Positions 8,834 to 18,565 of a stretch of DNA of 64,000 nt are shown piece after piece; positions within the stretch are counted from its first letter, which is position 1, and each line of letters begins with the position of its first letter. Under the pieces are notes generated by a model, which was given only the letters and a program-made list of their open reading frames with translations, was not told where the DNA came from and did no database searches. Source of the stretch: Methylomicrobium lacus LW14 (GTDB lineage Bacteria; Pseudomonadota; Gammaproteobacteria; Methylococcales; Methylomonadaceae); assembly GCF_000527095.1 (NCBI RefSeq), contig NZ_AZUN01000001.1:248001-312000 (forward strand). Direction: 5' to 3'. A program made the position numbers and the translations under genes.

Positions 8834-9706
8834 ATGAAAAAAGTCATCGCGATTCAAAGCTCGCCTTCAAGACACTGGGTGGGTGATGGTTTTCCCGTGC
8901 GTTCGTTGTTTTCATATGATTCCGGCCAGACAGCCAGGGTAAGTCCGTTTCTTCTTCTGGATTATGCGGGGCCGGCGATATTCGAGAGAGCCGATAAGCC
9001 GCGCGGTGTCGGCGACCACCCGCACCGGGGCTTTGAAACCGTCACTCTCGTTTATCAGGGCGAAGTTGCGCACCGGGACTCGACCGGACAGGGCGGCGTG
9101 ATCGGGCCGGGCGATGTGCAGTGGATGACTGCAGGGTCCGGCATCTTGCATCAGGAGTTTCACTCCGAAAGCTTTACCCAAGCGGGCGGCATGCTTGAAA
9201 TGGTTCAGCTCTGGGTCAATCTGCCGGCCGAGCACAAGATGGCTCGGCCACACTATCAAGCCATCCTGAATCAGGACATTCCGGAGGTCGAGTTGCCTCA
9301 TAGCACAGGGACAGTGCGGGTGATAGCCGGCAGTTATGGCGGTGCGACCGGACCGGCCCACACGTTTTCGCCGATGACCGTGCTGGACATATGGCTGACT
9401 CCAGGCCAATCCAGGATAAACGTGCCTGCTGGGTGGAATACCTTGCTGGTCGTCTTGAGTGGAAGCGTTCGGATCAATGGCGACCGTTTTGCGGAAGAGG
9501 CTCAACTCGTTATTCTGGACCGGGCCGGCGATTACGTGGATCTCGAAGCCAGCGATCAGGCAAAACTGCTGGTGCTCGCCGGGGAACCGATTAACGAACC
9601 GGTCGTGGGTTACGGACCGTTCGTGATGAACACCCAGGACGAAATCCAGCAGGCGATAGAGGATTACAAGTCGGGCAAGTTTGGCAGGATTCCTGCCTCT
9701 AACTGA
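8834..9706 (+). CDS. Pirin family protein (cupin)
   Basis: A 290-residue bicupin. The N-terminal cupin has the pirin metal ligands: His62 and His64 in DHPHRGFET, His106 and Glu108 in GILHQEFH. The C-terminal cupin domain starts around residue 170 and lacks these ligands, as in the family. Some pirins have quercetin 2,3-dioxygenase activity; others act as redox-dependent regulators, so the substrate cannot be named. The start is supported by AGGAG eight bases before the ATG. It is divergent from the LysR pseudogene and followed by the YcaC-like gene, a common trio (regulator, pirin, hydrolase). Confidence 0.92.
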   Translation: MKKVIAIQSSPSRHWVGDGFPVRSLFSYDSGQTARVSPFLLLDYAGPAIFERADKPRGVGDHPHRGFETVTLVYQGEVAHRDSTGQGGVIGPGDVQWMTAGSGILHQEFHSESFTQAGGMLEMVQLWVNLPAEHKMARPHYQAILNQDIPEVELPHSTGTVRVIAGSYGGATGPAHTFSPMTVLDIWLTPGQSRINVPAGWNTLLVVLSGSVRINGDRFAEEAQLVILDRAGDYVDLEASDQAKLLVLAGEPINEPVVGYGPFVMNTQDEIQQAIEDYKSGKFGRIPASN

Positions 9707-9718
9707 GATATTCAACCC

Positions 9719-9756
9719 GCCGAACGGGAGGGTCTTTAACCCACTGCTCGTTCGGC
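9719..9756. other. Hairpin between pirin and ycaC-like genes
   Basis: An 8-bp inverted repeat GCCGAACG/CGTTCGGC encloses a smaller GGG/CCC stem, 10 bases after the pirin stop. There is no T-run after it, so it may moderate read-through or stabilise the upstream message rather than act as a strong terminator. Confidence 0.4.
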
Positions 9757-9792
9757 CACTTTCACTTCAATATGTCATTTAGGAGAAGCATC

Positions 9793-10419
9793 ATGGCAAA
9801 GCCTTATACTCGTCTTGATAAAGACAATGCGGCCGTTCTATTGGTGGATCATCAGACAGGTCTCTTGTCGCTGGTCCGCGACATCGATCCGGATAAGTTC
9901 AAGAATAACGTCCTGGCATTGGCAGACCTGGCCAAGTATTTCAAGCTACCCACCATTCTGACGACCAGTTTTGAAAACGGCCCGAACGGCCCCCTGGTTG
10001 CCGAGCTAAAGGAGACCTTCCCTGAAGCCCCGTATATTGCGCGCCCTGGGCAGATCAACGCATGGGATAACGAGGATTTCGTCAAGGCGGTCAAGGCAAC
10101 CGGCAAGAAACAGCTGATTATTGCCGGCGTCGTCACCGAGGTCTGCGTCGCATTCCCTGCGCTCTCGGCGATTGAAGCGGGTTTTGATGTGTTTGTGGTG
10201 ACCGATGCCTCGGGCACCTTCAACGAAATCACCCGGAATGCGGCGTGGGATAGAATGTCTGCGGCCGGGGCGCAGTTGATGACGTGGTTTGGCGTCGCCT
10301 GCGAACTGCATCGCGACTGGAGAAATGATGTCGAAGGACTGGGGGCGCTTTTTTCGAACCATATTCCTGACTACCGCAACTTGATCGCCAGTTATTTAAC
10401 GCATAGTTCCGGCAAGTAA
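9793..10419 (+). CDS. Isochorismatase-family hydrolase, YcaC-like
   Basis: A cysteine hydrolase of 208 residues. The start at the ATG at 9793 (MAKPYTR) is supported by AGGAG about 8 bases upstream; an in-frame ATG seven codons earlier lacks one. The catalytic set of YcaC is present: Asp19 in LLVDHQTG, Arg84 in YIARPGQINAWD and Cys118 in GVVTEVCV. The YcaC subgroup is octameric or larger and its natural substrate is unknown. It follows the pirin gene on the same strand after an 86-base gap and is probably under the same LysR-type control in strains where the regulator is intact. Confidence 0.9.
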   Translation: MAKPYTRLDKDNAAVLLVDHQTGLLSLVRDIDPDKFKNNVLALADLAKYFKLPTILTTSFENGPNGPLVAELKETFPEAPYIARPGQINAWDNEDFVKAVKATGKKQLIIAGVVTEVCVAFPALSAIEAGFDVFVVTDASGTFNEITRNAAWDRMSAAGAQLMTWFGVACELHRDWRNDVEGLGALFSNHIPDYRNLIASYLTHSSGK

Positions 10420-10494
10420 TGTTAAGTTGGGCAACGGCTTCGCCTCGGCAATTGCTCCTGCATCCATGCACTCGTAAAGCGCTTACTGCTGGTC

Positions 10495-10515
10495 TCGTTG
10501 CCCAACATTTCCACG
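10495..10515. repeat. Short dispersed repeat, copy 1
   Basis: The sequence TCGTTGCCCAACATTTCCAC recurs identically at 11361-11380, on the other side of the DUF1415 gene. Together with the CTGGTTCCCGCGC start at 11311 it looks like pieces of one intergenic repeat family. The stretch 10420-10706 around it has no gene I can support. Confidence 0.5.
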
Positions 10516-10706
10516 GCTGATAATGAAGTCAGCCGCCGAATTCAAAAGGCATTGGCATCTCAACGCATCAAAAAGTCGGGTATAAAAAGCATGTTTGACC
10601 GGCGCGTGTAAACCAGAAAAGGCCGATGCCATTAAGCCGTTTGAGCAAAGCCAGGAACTATCTTGCATCAAGACTTGGATTCAAGCCATAAGAGCAATTC
10701 CAGAGC

Positions 10707-11276
10707 CTATGATTTCCCGGTCCGATAACACGCTTGCAACAAGGCCTGCATTTTAGTCAGTCCTAATTGTCGGGTGAGTTTAATGTTGGCTTCCGGAATA
10801 TTTTCAGGATGTGGGTAATGGGCGAGTGCCTGTTCGAGGCTGCTTTCCCGCAACAGATGCAGCATAGGGTAGGGCGAGCGGTTCGTGTAATTGGCGGGGT
10901 CGTCCTGCGGGGCGCCCTCAAAACAGTAATCGGGATGAAAACTGGCGAGTTGGTAAACGCCTTCATAGCCTTGTTCGGCTAATAGGGCCTCGGCGAGCCC
11001 AAGGTAATCCAGATAATCGTCGAAGCGGGCAAACGCGCCGGCATAGATCAGCAAGGTGGTTTCTATGTCGGGATCGGCATCCAGCCGGCCGCATTCATCG
11101 ATCAAATTGAGCAGGCAGCTTTCCACTTCCGTGTCGCGGACGACAGCGAAACGTATACTGCCCCGATCCAGTTCGCGTTTGGCGAACGGGCACAAAGCCA
11201 GTTCTATGATGACCGTTTTTAACCAGGTTTGCGTTGCATTTTGGTAGTGTTCGTCAGTGAGCATGGGGTGAGGCAT
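10707..11276 (-). CDS. DUF1415 family protein
   Basis: A 189-residue soluble protein with the pattern of DUF1415: WLKTVIIELALCPFAKRE near the N-terminus, then LIYAGAFARFDDYLDYL, FHPDYCFEG and NRSPYPMLHLLRESS. The conserved Cys in the first motif (LCPFA) and the second in DYCF suggest a redox or metal site, but no function is established for the family. No signal peptide. It stands alone between two repeat-bearing intergenic stretches. Confidence 0.88.
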   Translation of the reverse strand: MPHPMLTDEHYQNATQTWLKTVIIELALCPFAKRELDRGSIRFAVVRDTEVESCLLNLIDECGRLDADPDIETTLLIYAGAFARFDDYLDYLGLAEALLAEQGYEGVYQLASFHPDYCFEGAPQDDPANYTNRSPYPMLHLLRESSLEQALAHYPHPENIPEANIKLTRQLGLTKMQALLQACYRTGKS

Positions 11277-11310
11277 CGGCTAAGGGTTCGCACAGCGTAC
11301 CACATTTTTT

Positions 11311-11381
11311 CTGGTTCCCGCGCACCGCGTGGTAACGAGTAAAACCTGATCTCCAGTATCGTTGCCCAACATTTCCACGTC
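11311..11381. repeat. Dispersed intergenic repeat, copy 2
   Basis: It begins CTGGTTCCCGCGC, as at 7560, with a short internal inverted CGCGTGGTAAC part, and ends with the repeated TCGTTGCCCAACATTTCCAC also seen near 10495. It is non-coding and lies between the DUF1415 gene and the glycan island. Confidence 0.5.
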
Positions 11382-11429
11382 AGCTTGCGGAGGGGAGGGG
11401 GATATCGATGAATTTAAAGCCGTTGCGGC

Positions 11430-12968
11430 TTATAAAGGCAAGTCATTGGCTTCGTCATCCTTGGGTAGGCTGTCTTTGATTTTTTGTAACTCCAATTTTG
11501 ACTGCTCGCTAATGTCTTTACTTTGGGTTAAATAAATAGTGAAGAATTTATCAGAATAAATGGGGTGCCATTCAGGCCGTTCGCCCAGAAAGGCATTGAT
11601 CGGCAAATTGGTTTCAAAAATTGTCCAGGAGACATTGTACTCTTTGATCATATCCAACAGAGGCTGGGCTCCTTTTTCGAGCGAGGTTGTCTTAAAATGT
11701 CTTTCAATAAATGCATCGCCATACAGTTCGCCGCGTGAGTCGATAAACACCGGGTAATCGTAGTGAATTAAATACACGCTTAGCGAATAGCTGTTTAACA
11801 CATTACCTAAAACGGCTTTTTCATCTTGTAAGGCGGTGAGCAGATTCCCCAAGTGGACATTCTGTTTGGTCTCTACCGTTCTGCCGGGAAGGTAGAACGA
11901 TAGAGCCGCCAGATATAAGCCAAGGACTAACCAATGTTTTATATTTTTTGGATAAAGCGAGCCGATAGCGAAATCGGCCGGCCGATTCAGCTGTTTGCTG
12001 AGCGGGGTTGCCAGGATCAAGGGAGATAAAAACGGCAGCAGATCGGTGGCAAAACGGATATATTTGAGTGAAAGATGGAGCAGGCCCAGCAGAAAGATCA
12101 ATCGGAAGGGGGGAAGGGTCAAGCCTTTATATAAAGCAAATCCAATAAATCCCAAGAGCCAGAACTCCAGCGGCTGGAAGCCATGAAAATTGGGAGAAGC
12201 CCACTCGACGATGTGATCAATCACATAGGTTTGATCGGTCAGCTTGAATGGAAGCAGTAGTCCCTCAATGCCATGGGGATTGATTAGCAGTGCCGACAGG
12301 CTGAGCAAAAAGAATAGCAGCCAATGCCGCAATTCTTTAAGCCGTAAGGCCTCGTCTTTTATGGTCAAGACGGATTCGGCAGCAAAATAGAGTATAAAAG
12401 GAATGCCCATGATAAAACTGCCGTGCATGTTCGACCAAAAGACCATCACAAGCGCCAATGGATAGGGCGGATGCGTTTGGTTTTCGCTGGCTTTAATCAA
12501 TTCCGCCGTCCAAAACACCATGATGGGTAAAATCAGGATGTGCGGCCTGGGCATGATGTGAGGCGTCAGCAAAAAGTAAGCGAACAGCACAAAAATAATG
12601 CAGATGTTGATGCTGATTCTTTTAACTAAGAAATCGAACAATAGCCACATTGCCAAGGTTATTGCCAAGGTCGCGAGAAAGACCAGTCCGGGCCATCCAG
12701 CTATGCTGAAGACCGCATATAATAGGATGGCCGACAGCCATTCATGGGAAACCCAGGGCATATTGGCTGCGGTATACGAGAAAATGCCCGTTGTTGGAAT
12801 CTGGCGATTGTTCAGAATCCATTCGCCGACTTTGATGTGCCAGTAAGTGTCGTCACCTGTACCGCAGAAGGCGGCAATCATCCAGGTTAAATAGGCTAGA
12901 AGTACAAGAATAAAAAGCCTGGATTTTGATTGTGAGTTATCGATTGAGTTACTGGTATCGGTGAGCAT
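11430..12968 (-). CDS. Polytopic membrane protein, GT-C-like
   Basis: A 512-residue protein with about ten hydrophobic helices (the first at residues 18-36) and a soluble C-terminal part of about 140 residues. The first periplasmic loop carries GDDTYWHIKVGEWIL and, after the next stretch, SHEWLSAILLY. This arrangement (acidic residues, then W-H and H-E-W) is that of lipid-sugar-dependent GT-C glycosyltransferases such as those acting on polyprenyl-phosphate sugars. The C-terminal part (VFIDSRGELYGD) is also typical of these membrane proteins. Donor and acceptor are unknown. It is the last gene of the minus-strand glycan island. Confidence 0.6.
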   Translation of the reverse strand: MLTDTSNSIDNSQSKSRLFILVLLAYLTWMIAAFCGTGDDTYWHIKVGEWILNNRQIPTTGIFSYTAANMPWVSHEWLSAILLYAVFSIAGWPGLVFLATLAITLAMWLLFDFLVKRISINICIIFVLFAYFLLTPHIMPRPHILILPIMVFWTAELIKASENQTHPPYPLALVMVFWSNMHGSFIMGIPFILYFAAESVLTIKDEALRLKELRHWLLFFLLSLSALLINPHGIEGLLLPFKLTDQTYVIDHIVEWASPNFHGFQPLEFWLLGFIGFALYKGLTLPPFRLIFLLGLLHLSLKYIRFATDLLPFLSPLILATPLSKQLNRPADFAIGSLYPKNIKHWLVLGLYLAALSFYLPGRTVETKQNVHLGNLLTALQDEKAVLGNVLNSYSLSVYLIHYDYPVFIDSRGELYGDAFIERHFKTTSLEKGAQPLLDMIKEYNVSWTIFETNLPINAFLGERPEWHPIYSDKFFTIYLTQSKDISEQSKLELQKIKDSLPKDDEANDLPL

Positions 12969-13157
12969 TCTTTTTATCTCGTGAGTTCGGGGGAGTAGTT
13001 TATTTTAAGATAAACAGGATACAGTATTGATTTTTTTTCTAATTCTTCATTGTGGCATGCCCGCAGGGCATGAGCGGCTTGCCGGATTTGATCGAGAGCA
13101 AAGTAAATTAATTTTTCAAAGATGAGTTATTAACAAGCCGCGGATTTATTATTAGCA

Positions 13158-13562
13158 TTATATTTTCCTGTATCTCTTGCGTACTTCCGGATTTGTGAAT
13201 ACGTAAAATCTTGATAACAAATAAAAAATTATAGTGAAGGCAGGCATTCCGATGACATGTGATAACTCGGGAGAGTATTTTTGGTCAATGAAAAATAATA
13301 CGATCGTAATGTTTACCGACCACGAAAATAAGAATGCAAATAAAAATTTAAGAAAGGTTTTTAAGCAAGTAATCTTGGATGAAAAAGTTAGTTTTCCATT
13401 AAGGTAGTAGCTAATGACAAAACCTATGCTGTATCCTGAAATATTAGCCAGTACTTCATCTCCGGTCACCTTTCGAAATATATATATTGATAGTAAACCG
13501 ATTGTTGTATTCAAAATTCCTACTAATGCAAATATAAACGCTTTCTTAAATTCTGGATGCAT
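13158..13562 (-). CDS. GtrA family membrane protein (copy 1)
   Basis: A 134-residue protein with four hydrophobic helices (about 8-28, 37-57, 71-93, 102-121) and the GtrA pattern FALVGILNTTIGL near the start and GYSIGFVISYYLNGKLTF in the middle. GtrA proteins are small flippase-like partners that move polyprenyl-phosphate-linked sugars, made by a GtrB-type glycosyltransferase, across the inner membrane. Such a transferase lies further along on the same strand (17383-18321). It is visibly AT-rich, as are its neighbours, and a paralogue lies at 22757-23203. Confidence 0.85.
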   Translation of the reverse strand: MHPEFKKAFIFALVGILNTTIGLLSIYIFRKVTGDEVLANISGYSIGFVISYYLNGKLTFSSKITCLKTFLKFLFAFLFSWSVNITIVLFFIDQKYSPELSHVIGMPAFTIIFYLLSRFYVFTNPEVRKRYRKI

Positions 13563-13892
13563 GAGAGTGTTTAAAATGCTTAAACAGACAAAAATTCCTC
13601 TAAAATGTCAGTATAATGAGTTATAGAAAAATCAAAAATCTCTTTATCGTCTGGTCGAGAGGGTTTCTTGTATGGAATATTTAAAAATAAAGTGTGGTTA
13701 GAATCTAACCAATAGTATTTTTTGTAAATAGTCTCGATAAGTTTTTATCGCATCTGGTCTTGACTTCCACCATTGATGTGGATAACTTTTATTTAATCAT
13801 CAAAAGGACCGATCACATTAAAATGCTCCGTAAAAAAGGCGGAATCATCTTTTCTTCATTTTGGAAGTAGCATGTTGTTGAAACGATTAAGA
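13563..13892. other. Intergenic region with a possible glycosyltransferase remnant
   Basis: This AT-rich 330-base stretch has no intact gene. On the minus strand near 13810-13866 a short frame reads YFQNEEKMIPPFL, like the start of a family 2 glycosyltransferase (compare FYNEEKMVSIFF at the start of the gene at 21771-22694), and then meets a stop. It may be what is left of a deleted glycosyltransferase. Confidence 0.3.
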
Positions 13893-14720
13893 CTATACTT
13901 TCTCTATTGGCTGTGATTGCTTCTGGAAAAGAAACTGATTGTTACCGAATCCATGTTGGGTAGCCTCATATTTACACAGGGTAAATCCAAGGTTTTGATA
14001 AAACATGATTACCTGTTCCGGTTTGGCAGGTTCATACGGGTAGCCCCCCAACCAATCTTTCCAGTCATGCACTAGAGACATGCCCCGTTTTCTTATATGT
14101 TGTTTATAGCGGGTTGTAGGGTTTTTGATTTGGACAATATCTATGAGAAATCCGCTGATGAAGAAAAGGGTGTAAAAAATAGCGGTTAAAAATAGTTTTG
14201 AAATTTTATTTGAGCAATAGGACTTTTTTATTGTTTTCCAGCAGGATGAAATAACACCTTGATCGTTATAGATGGCAATCATCAAAAAGCCATTGTCGAC
14301 AACTGGTAACTGAGCATTAAAAAGGGCTTGCCATAAGTAACCGGTATGATGCAGTACACCCCATGAATAACAAATATCAAACTTCCCAATACTTTCGACG
14401 TACTTTCTATCCAGAATTGAGCCTTGATCGATTTGCCAGTTTGGATCGTCGGGAATATATTGTTGTTTTAACAAATTGACGCATTGAACCGAGTTTGTGT
14501 CATAATCAAAAGAAAATACTCTTGCTCCCAGTTGTCGTGCCGCTAGGCTAAAAAGACCTGACCCTGCGCCTATATCCAAAAAACGTTTGTTCTGTAGATC
14601 GTCGATATTTAGGAAATTGCCGAGTGATTTTTTAGCTTCCTCTATTCTTTCTTCTTTAATGAGGGTAAGAAAGCTCTGCCAGTTTTTTCCAAATTCAAAT
14701 CTTTTTTCTCGTAATATCAT
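13893..14720 (-). CDS. SAM-dependent methyltransferase
   Basis: A 275-residue class I methyltransferase. The SAM-binding motif is RFLDIGAGSGLFSLAA (about residues 45-60), followed by an acidic strand end FSFDYD and the post-motif YSWGVLHHTGYLW. A hydrophobic segment of about 20 residues near 165-190 is unusual for a soluble enzyme and may bring it to the membrane. The C-terminal part includes HDWKDWLGGYPYEPAKPEQV. Its place among glycosyltransferases suggests a sugar or lipid-linked acceptor, but the substrate is not known. Confidence 0.8.
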   Translation of the reverse strand: MILREKRFEFGKNWQSFLTLIKEERIEEAKKSLGNFLNIDDLQNKRFLDIGAGSGLFSLAARQLGARVFSFDYDTNSVQCVNLLKQQYIPDDPNWQIDQGSILDRKYVESIGKFDICYSWGVLHHTGYLWQALFNAQLPVVDNGFLMIAIYNDQGVISSCWKTIKKSYCSNKISKLFLTAIFYTLFFISGFLIDIVQIKNPTTRYKQHIRKRGMSLVHDWKDWLGGYPYEPAKPEQVIMFYQNLGFTLCKYEATQHGFGNNQFLFQKQSQPIEKV

Positions 14721-14741
14721 ATAGTTTAATATTGGCTGTTT

Positions 14742-15478
14742 TTATAAATTAGTATTTTCGGCTATTACTATAATAGATACGCCGAATGCAAACGAAATTT
14801 TTGGTAAAAACAAGGATTCACTTGAAAAAAATTTTAGGAGAATTTTATTAAATAGATCTGATGTGTGGTATTCGTCGGTGGCTTTTATATGTAAAATTTT
14901 TTGTAAGAATCGGGCAATCAATATTGCTGGAAAAAGAAATGTATTGAAATAACTGGAGTATATTATTTTAAAGCCAGATTTTTCTAATAATTTTATTTTA
15001 TTATATTATATTTATAATATCGTCTTTTGTGGTGGTTAACATCGTCATGCGCACTCCATAAAAAATTATATGCAGGGACTGTAATGCAGATTTTACCATT
15101 TTGTGTTAATTTATTTTTTATATGTAGTAAAGATAAATGGTCGTTATCTATATGTTCTAAAACATCAAATAAACATATTAAGTCAAAATTAAAATCAAAA
15201 GGGATGTGCTCTGGTAAGAAGCCTTTTTTTACATGGCAGATATTTTTTTTTTGAGCATTTTCTCTGGCTTCATCGTTTAATTCAATAGCATATAATGATC
15301 CGTATTTTGCTAAGAGATCTAAGTTGCCCCCTGATCCACAGCCAATTTCCAAAATATTCTTGGATGGGGATTTATTAATAAATGAACTCAGGATTTTTTC
15401 TATTATTTTTCTTCTTGAGACAAACCACCAATGGGTCTTTTCATGGGAATTTATTTCTGAATAGATATGTTCTTCCAT
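14742..15478 (-). pseudogene. SAM-dependent methyltransferase split by a frameshift
   Basis: The first frame (start ATG with complement ending at 15478; a TTG lies ten codons upstream) carries a class I methyltransferase core: ILEIGCGSGGNLDLL, then LICLFDVLEHIDND and TVPAYNFLWSAHDDVNHHKRRYY. It stops at TAA near 14993 after YNIIK. Reading on in another frame restores the expected C-terminus (IKLLEKSGFKIIY and a hydrophobic pair) down to the TAA at 14742-14744. The break is in an A/T run, AAAATAAAATTATTAG, and fits the loss of one base. The intact paralogue at 20964-21689 shows the expected full length. Either the gene is dead or the run was misread. Confidence 0.75.
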
Positions 15479-15523
15479 TTTAGGATCTCTAATCTTTTGT
15501 AAAATCAAGAAATGAAAAAATGT

Positions 15524-17380
15524 TTAGCCCTTAGTCTTGCTCCATTTTGAAATTATATTAAGATACCATAAGAGATCTTTAAAGTTATTTTCTTTGTTTT
15601 GATGTGATTTGTAACATTGATTAATGAAAACGGAGTTGTAGTCTATTATAGTCGATTGAAAATTTATTAATCCGTTCTGTAGCCATCTTCCGACTGGTGC
15701 ACCAAAACCTTTCTTTTTTCGATAGATGATTTCTTTTGGTAGTAATCTCTCGGCGGCTTTTTTTAGTATAAATTTGGTGGTTCCATTTCTAAACTTTAAG
15801 GATAGCGGCAGTTTGCTGGCATAGTCGATCAGATCGATATCGAGAAAAGGGCTTCGAACTTCGAGTGAATTGAGCATACTAGCCCTGTCAATTTTGGTCA
15901 AGATACCGTTTTGGAGATAAAGCTGGGTAAAATAAAGTTGAGCATGTTCGAAAGGATTGTCGGTTTTGCATTTATCCCATAAAGCATATGATTCACTGAA
16001 TAATTCCTCCAGGCAAATAGGCGTATTGGTGAGGCTTTCCAGTTCATCGTGATCGAGAGAGGACATCCACATGGGGAGCCACAGTTTTTGGTCGTAATTT
16101 AAGCCACGGAATGTACGTTTGAGTTTGAAATCGAGGCTCATGTTTTTGTGTGAGACGGGTAAACCTTGGACAAGTGTGTTCAACCGTTTATGCATGCTTG
16201 CCGGCATGCAACGCTTGTAATATTGCGCCGGTCTTATAGCCCTAAAAGGATCGTAGCCGGCAAATAGTTCATCGGCGCCATCGCCGCTCAATACGACTTT
16301 GACTTGTTTTGAAGCATGTCTAGATAGAAGGAAAGTCGGTAACAGCGAAGGGTCGCCAATTGGTTCGTCAAGTTTTTGAAAAAGCGTCTCGGCTATTTCC
16401 AGCACATTTTGCTCGTTTAATATCCTGGTATTCTGATCTGAACCTATGGTTTGCGCTAATCTTTCAAAATAAGTCGATTCATCAAAACTTTTTTCTGCAA
16501 AGCCAATGCTGAAGGTTTTGAATGGCCGACTTACTTGTTTTGACAACAGGGTTGCCACTAATGAACTGTCCAGGCCACCACTTAAAAAAACACCAATTTC
16601 AACATCGCTGGCCATTCTTAATTTTATTGCTCTCTGCAATTTTTCCCGAATGACTTCGCAGTGCTCTTCTTCACTTCTGTTGCAATAGTGAGTGTCGACA
16701 GTGAGATTGAACTCCCAGTAGCGATAAGTCGATAATTTATCGGTCTTGTAGTCATAGCTGAGATTGCATCCGGCCTCAAGTTTAAAAATATTCTGATAAA
16801 TAGACAGGGGGGCGGGGACATATCCGTAAGCGAAAAATTTTTGCAGCGACAATGGGTTGATTTGGGGGGACGAACAAGCAGGATGTTTTGTGATCGCAGT
16901 GAGTTCCGAGGCAAAAATAAGGCCGTTGGAGGTTTTAGTGTAAAAAAATGGTTTTTTGCCCAAACGATCACGGCTTGCGAAAAGCCGTTTGTTTTTTGAG
17001 TCAATTATTACAAAGGCCCACATGCCATTGAAATAGTCAACGCAGGAGTCCTCCCATTCGGCATAGGCATGCAGGATAGTTTCCGTATCGCTGTGGGAGG
17101 TCTGGAAAATATGGCCTTTTTTGATTAATGACTGCCTTAACTCCTGATGATTATATATTTGTCCGTTAAAGACGATTGTCAGGTCTTTCCGGATATTGGT
17201 CATAGGTTGTTGACCATGTTTAATATCCAGAATAGCTAATCGAGAATGCCCCAGTCTGGTGGATAAATCTTTACTATACCAGTAATTGGCTTCATCAGGT
17301 CCTCTATGTCTGAGGGTATCATTCATCCTTATGATGTCTTGCTGGCTTCCATCTCCTATAAAACCGACAATGCCGCACAT
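15524..17380 (-). CDS. asnB: Asparagine synthase (glutamine-hydrolysing)-like amidotransferase
   Basis: A 618-residue protein. The N-terminus MCGIVGFIG exposes Cys2, the nucleophile of the class II glutamine amidotransferase domain; glutamine-binding residues follow in RLAILD and NGQIYNHQELR. The C-terminal synthetase domain has the pyrophosphate loop SGGLDSSLVATLLS and SGDGADELFAGYDPF. AsnB paralogues within surface-glycan islands often amidate sugar acids or amino acids on the glycan rather than serve general metabolism, which is an inference here. It is packed between a glycosyltransferase (3 bases) and a methyltransferase gene on the same strand. Confidence 0.9.
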   Translation of the reverse strand: MCGIVGFIGDGSQQDIIRMNDTLRHRGPDEANYWYSKDLSTRLGHSRLAILDIKHGQQPMTNIRKDLTIVFNGQIYNHQELRQSLIKKGHIFQTSHSDTETILHAYAEWEDSCVDYFNGMWAFVIIDSKNKRLFASRDRLGKKPFFYTKTSNGLIFASELTAITKHPACSSPQINPLSLQKFFAYGYVPAPLSIYQNIFKLEAGCNLSYDYKTDKLSTYRYWEFNLTVDTHYCNRSEEEHCEVIREKLQRAIKLRMASDVEIGVFLSGGLDSSLVATLLSKQVSRPFKTFSIGFAEKSFDESTYFERLAQTIGSDQNTRILNEQNVLEIAETLFQKLDEPIGDPSLLPTFLLSRHASKQVKVVLSGDGADELFAGYDPFRAIRPAQYYKRCMPASMHKRLNTLVQGLPVSHKNMSLDFKLKRTFRGLNYDQKLWLPMWMSSLDHDELESLTNTPICLEELFSESYALWDKCKTDNPFEHAQLYFTQLYLQNGILTKIDRASMLNSLEVRSPFLDIDLIDYASKLPLSLKFRNGTTKFILKKAAERLLPKEIIYRKKKGFGAPVGRWLQNGLINFQSTIIDYNSVFINQCYKSHQNKENNFKDLLWYLNIISKWSKTKG

Positions 17381-17382
17381 GG

Positions 17383-18321
17383 TTAAAAATTAATTTTTTT
17401 AGCTACAGAATAAATAGGTTTGTTTTGCGTTTCATGATAAGTGCGAGTTATCAGTTCGCCCAACAACCCCATCAAAATCGATGTGATTCCGGTAATGAAT
17501 AACATAGATGCTAAAACGGGTAGCGGCGTCAATATCAGCGATAAACCAAAAACAAATTTCTGAAATAAGGCGTAACTGATGGCTGCCAGCGCCAGAAAAA
17601 TCAATATCAAACCAAAGCTGCCAAATAGGTAGATTGGTTTTTTCGAATAGTGAAATAAAAACTGGACTACAATGAGATCAAGGATAACTTTAACAACGCG
17701 ATTAAGTCCGTATTTCGACTTGCCATGTACTCTCTCTCTATGGCTAACACTGATCTCGGCGATTTTAGCCCCTTCCCATTTTGCATAAATCGGTATGAAG
17801 CGGTGCATCTCGCCATAAAGTTTTACATCCTGGAGGATTTCTCGCCGATAGGCCTTTAACGTGCAGCCATAGTCATGAAGTTTGACGCCGGAGATATGCG
17901 AGATCAGAAAGTTAGCGATGCGACTAATCAAGACTCTGCTGAATTTATTGTCTTTACGGTTTTCGCGCCATCCCGAAACGAGATCAAAACCTTGTTCCAG
18001 GCGTTCAATCAATTTTGGAATGTCTTGAGGATTATTTTGTAAGTCGCCGTCCATCGGAATAATGATGTCTCCTCGGGAAAAATCGAAGCCAGCCATCATT
18101 GCAGCCGTTTGACCATATGACCGCTTCAGATGGATTACTTTCAGCTTGCTGTCCTTGGCAGCTAAAGAATTCAGACGATTTGGTGTGTCATCCGAACTGC
18201 CGTCGTTTATAAAAATTATTTCGTAATCTGTATTTAACACCTTCATTTCTTTCGTAATTTCCTGGTGTAAAGGCAGAATGTTTTCTTGTTCATTGAGAAC
18301 GGGGATTGTAATGGAAATCAC
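17383..18321 (-). CDS. Family 2 glycosyltransferase, GtrB/DPM1-like (copy 1)
   Basis: A 312-residue protein with a GT-A domain: SITIPVLNEQENILPL at the start, INDGSSDDTP, and the metal/nucleotide motif MDGDLQNNPQDI, with GCTLKAYRREIL and VKVILDLIVVQFL later. Two C-terminal hydrophobic helices (about 228-250 and 262-290) anchor it in the membrane. This is the architecture of enzymes that load a sugar onto undecaprenyl phosphate. GtrA copies on the same strand are the natural partners. The sugar is unknown. It starts the asnB-methyltransferase gene run. Confidence 0.88.
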   Translation of the reverse strand: MISITIPVLNEQENILPLHQEITKEMKVLNTDYEIIFINDGSSDDTPNRLNSLAAKDSKLKVIHLKRSYGQTAAMMAGFDFSRGDIIIPMDGDLQNNPQDIPKLIERLEQGFDLVSGWRENRKDNKFSRVLISRIANFLISHISGVKLHDYGCTLKAYRREILQDVKLYGEMHRFIPIYAKWEGAKIAEISVSHRERVHGKSKYGLNRVVKVILDLIVVQFLFHYSKKPIYLFGSFGLILIFLALAAISYALFQKFVFGLSLILTPLPVLASMLFITGITSILMGLLGELITRTYHETQNKPIYSVAKKINF

Positions 18322-18565
18322 GGGTGAAGGCTCTTTACAGTAAAAATTGATTAAGTCATACTAGTTTATAGTGAGTATAATACGTTTTCTGCAACTAACA
18401 AGCGCAATTCATATTTTAAGGGCAACTGCTTTAGTTTCACGCCTTTTCAATCCAGGCAAAGATGGAAGGGCAATGGGGATCTGTTAAACCGTTGATCGAA
18501 GTCCAAAGATACCATATTGCGCTATAAAGCTTAAGCAAATCATAAGAAACATGATTCCGCTCATG

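Noticed and set aside
8912..9715. Long minus-strand frame of 267 codons opposite the pirin gene
   Set aside because: It is the antisense shadow of an obvious pirin gene; its product has no family pattern and no ribosome site.
10516..10612. Short frame reading DNEVSRRIQKALASQRIKKS, perhaps a transposase or reverse transcriptase tail
   Set aside because: About 30 codons with no start, no neighbours from the same gene and no firm family match.
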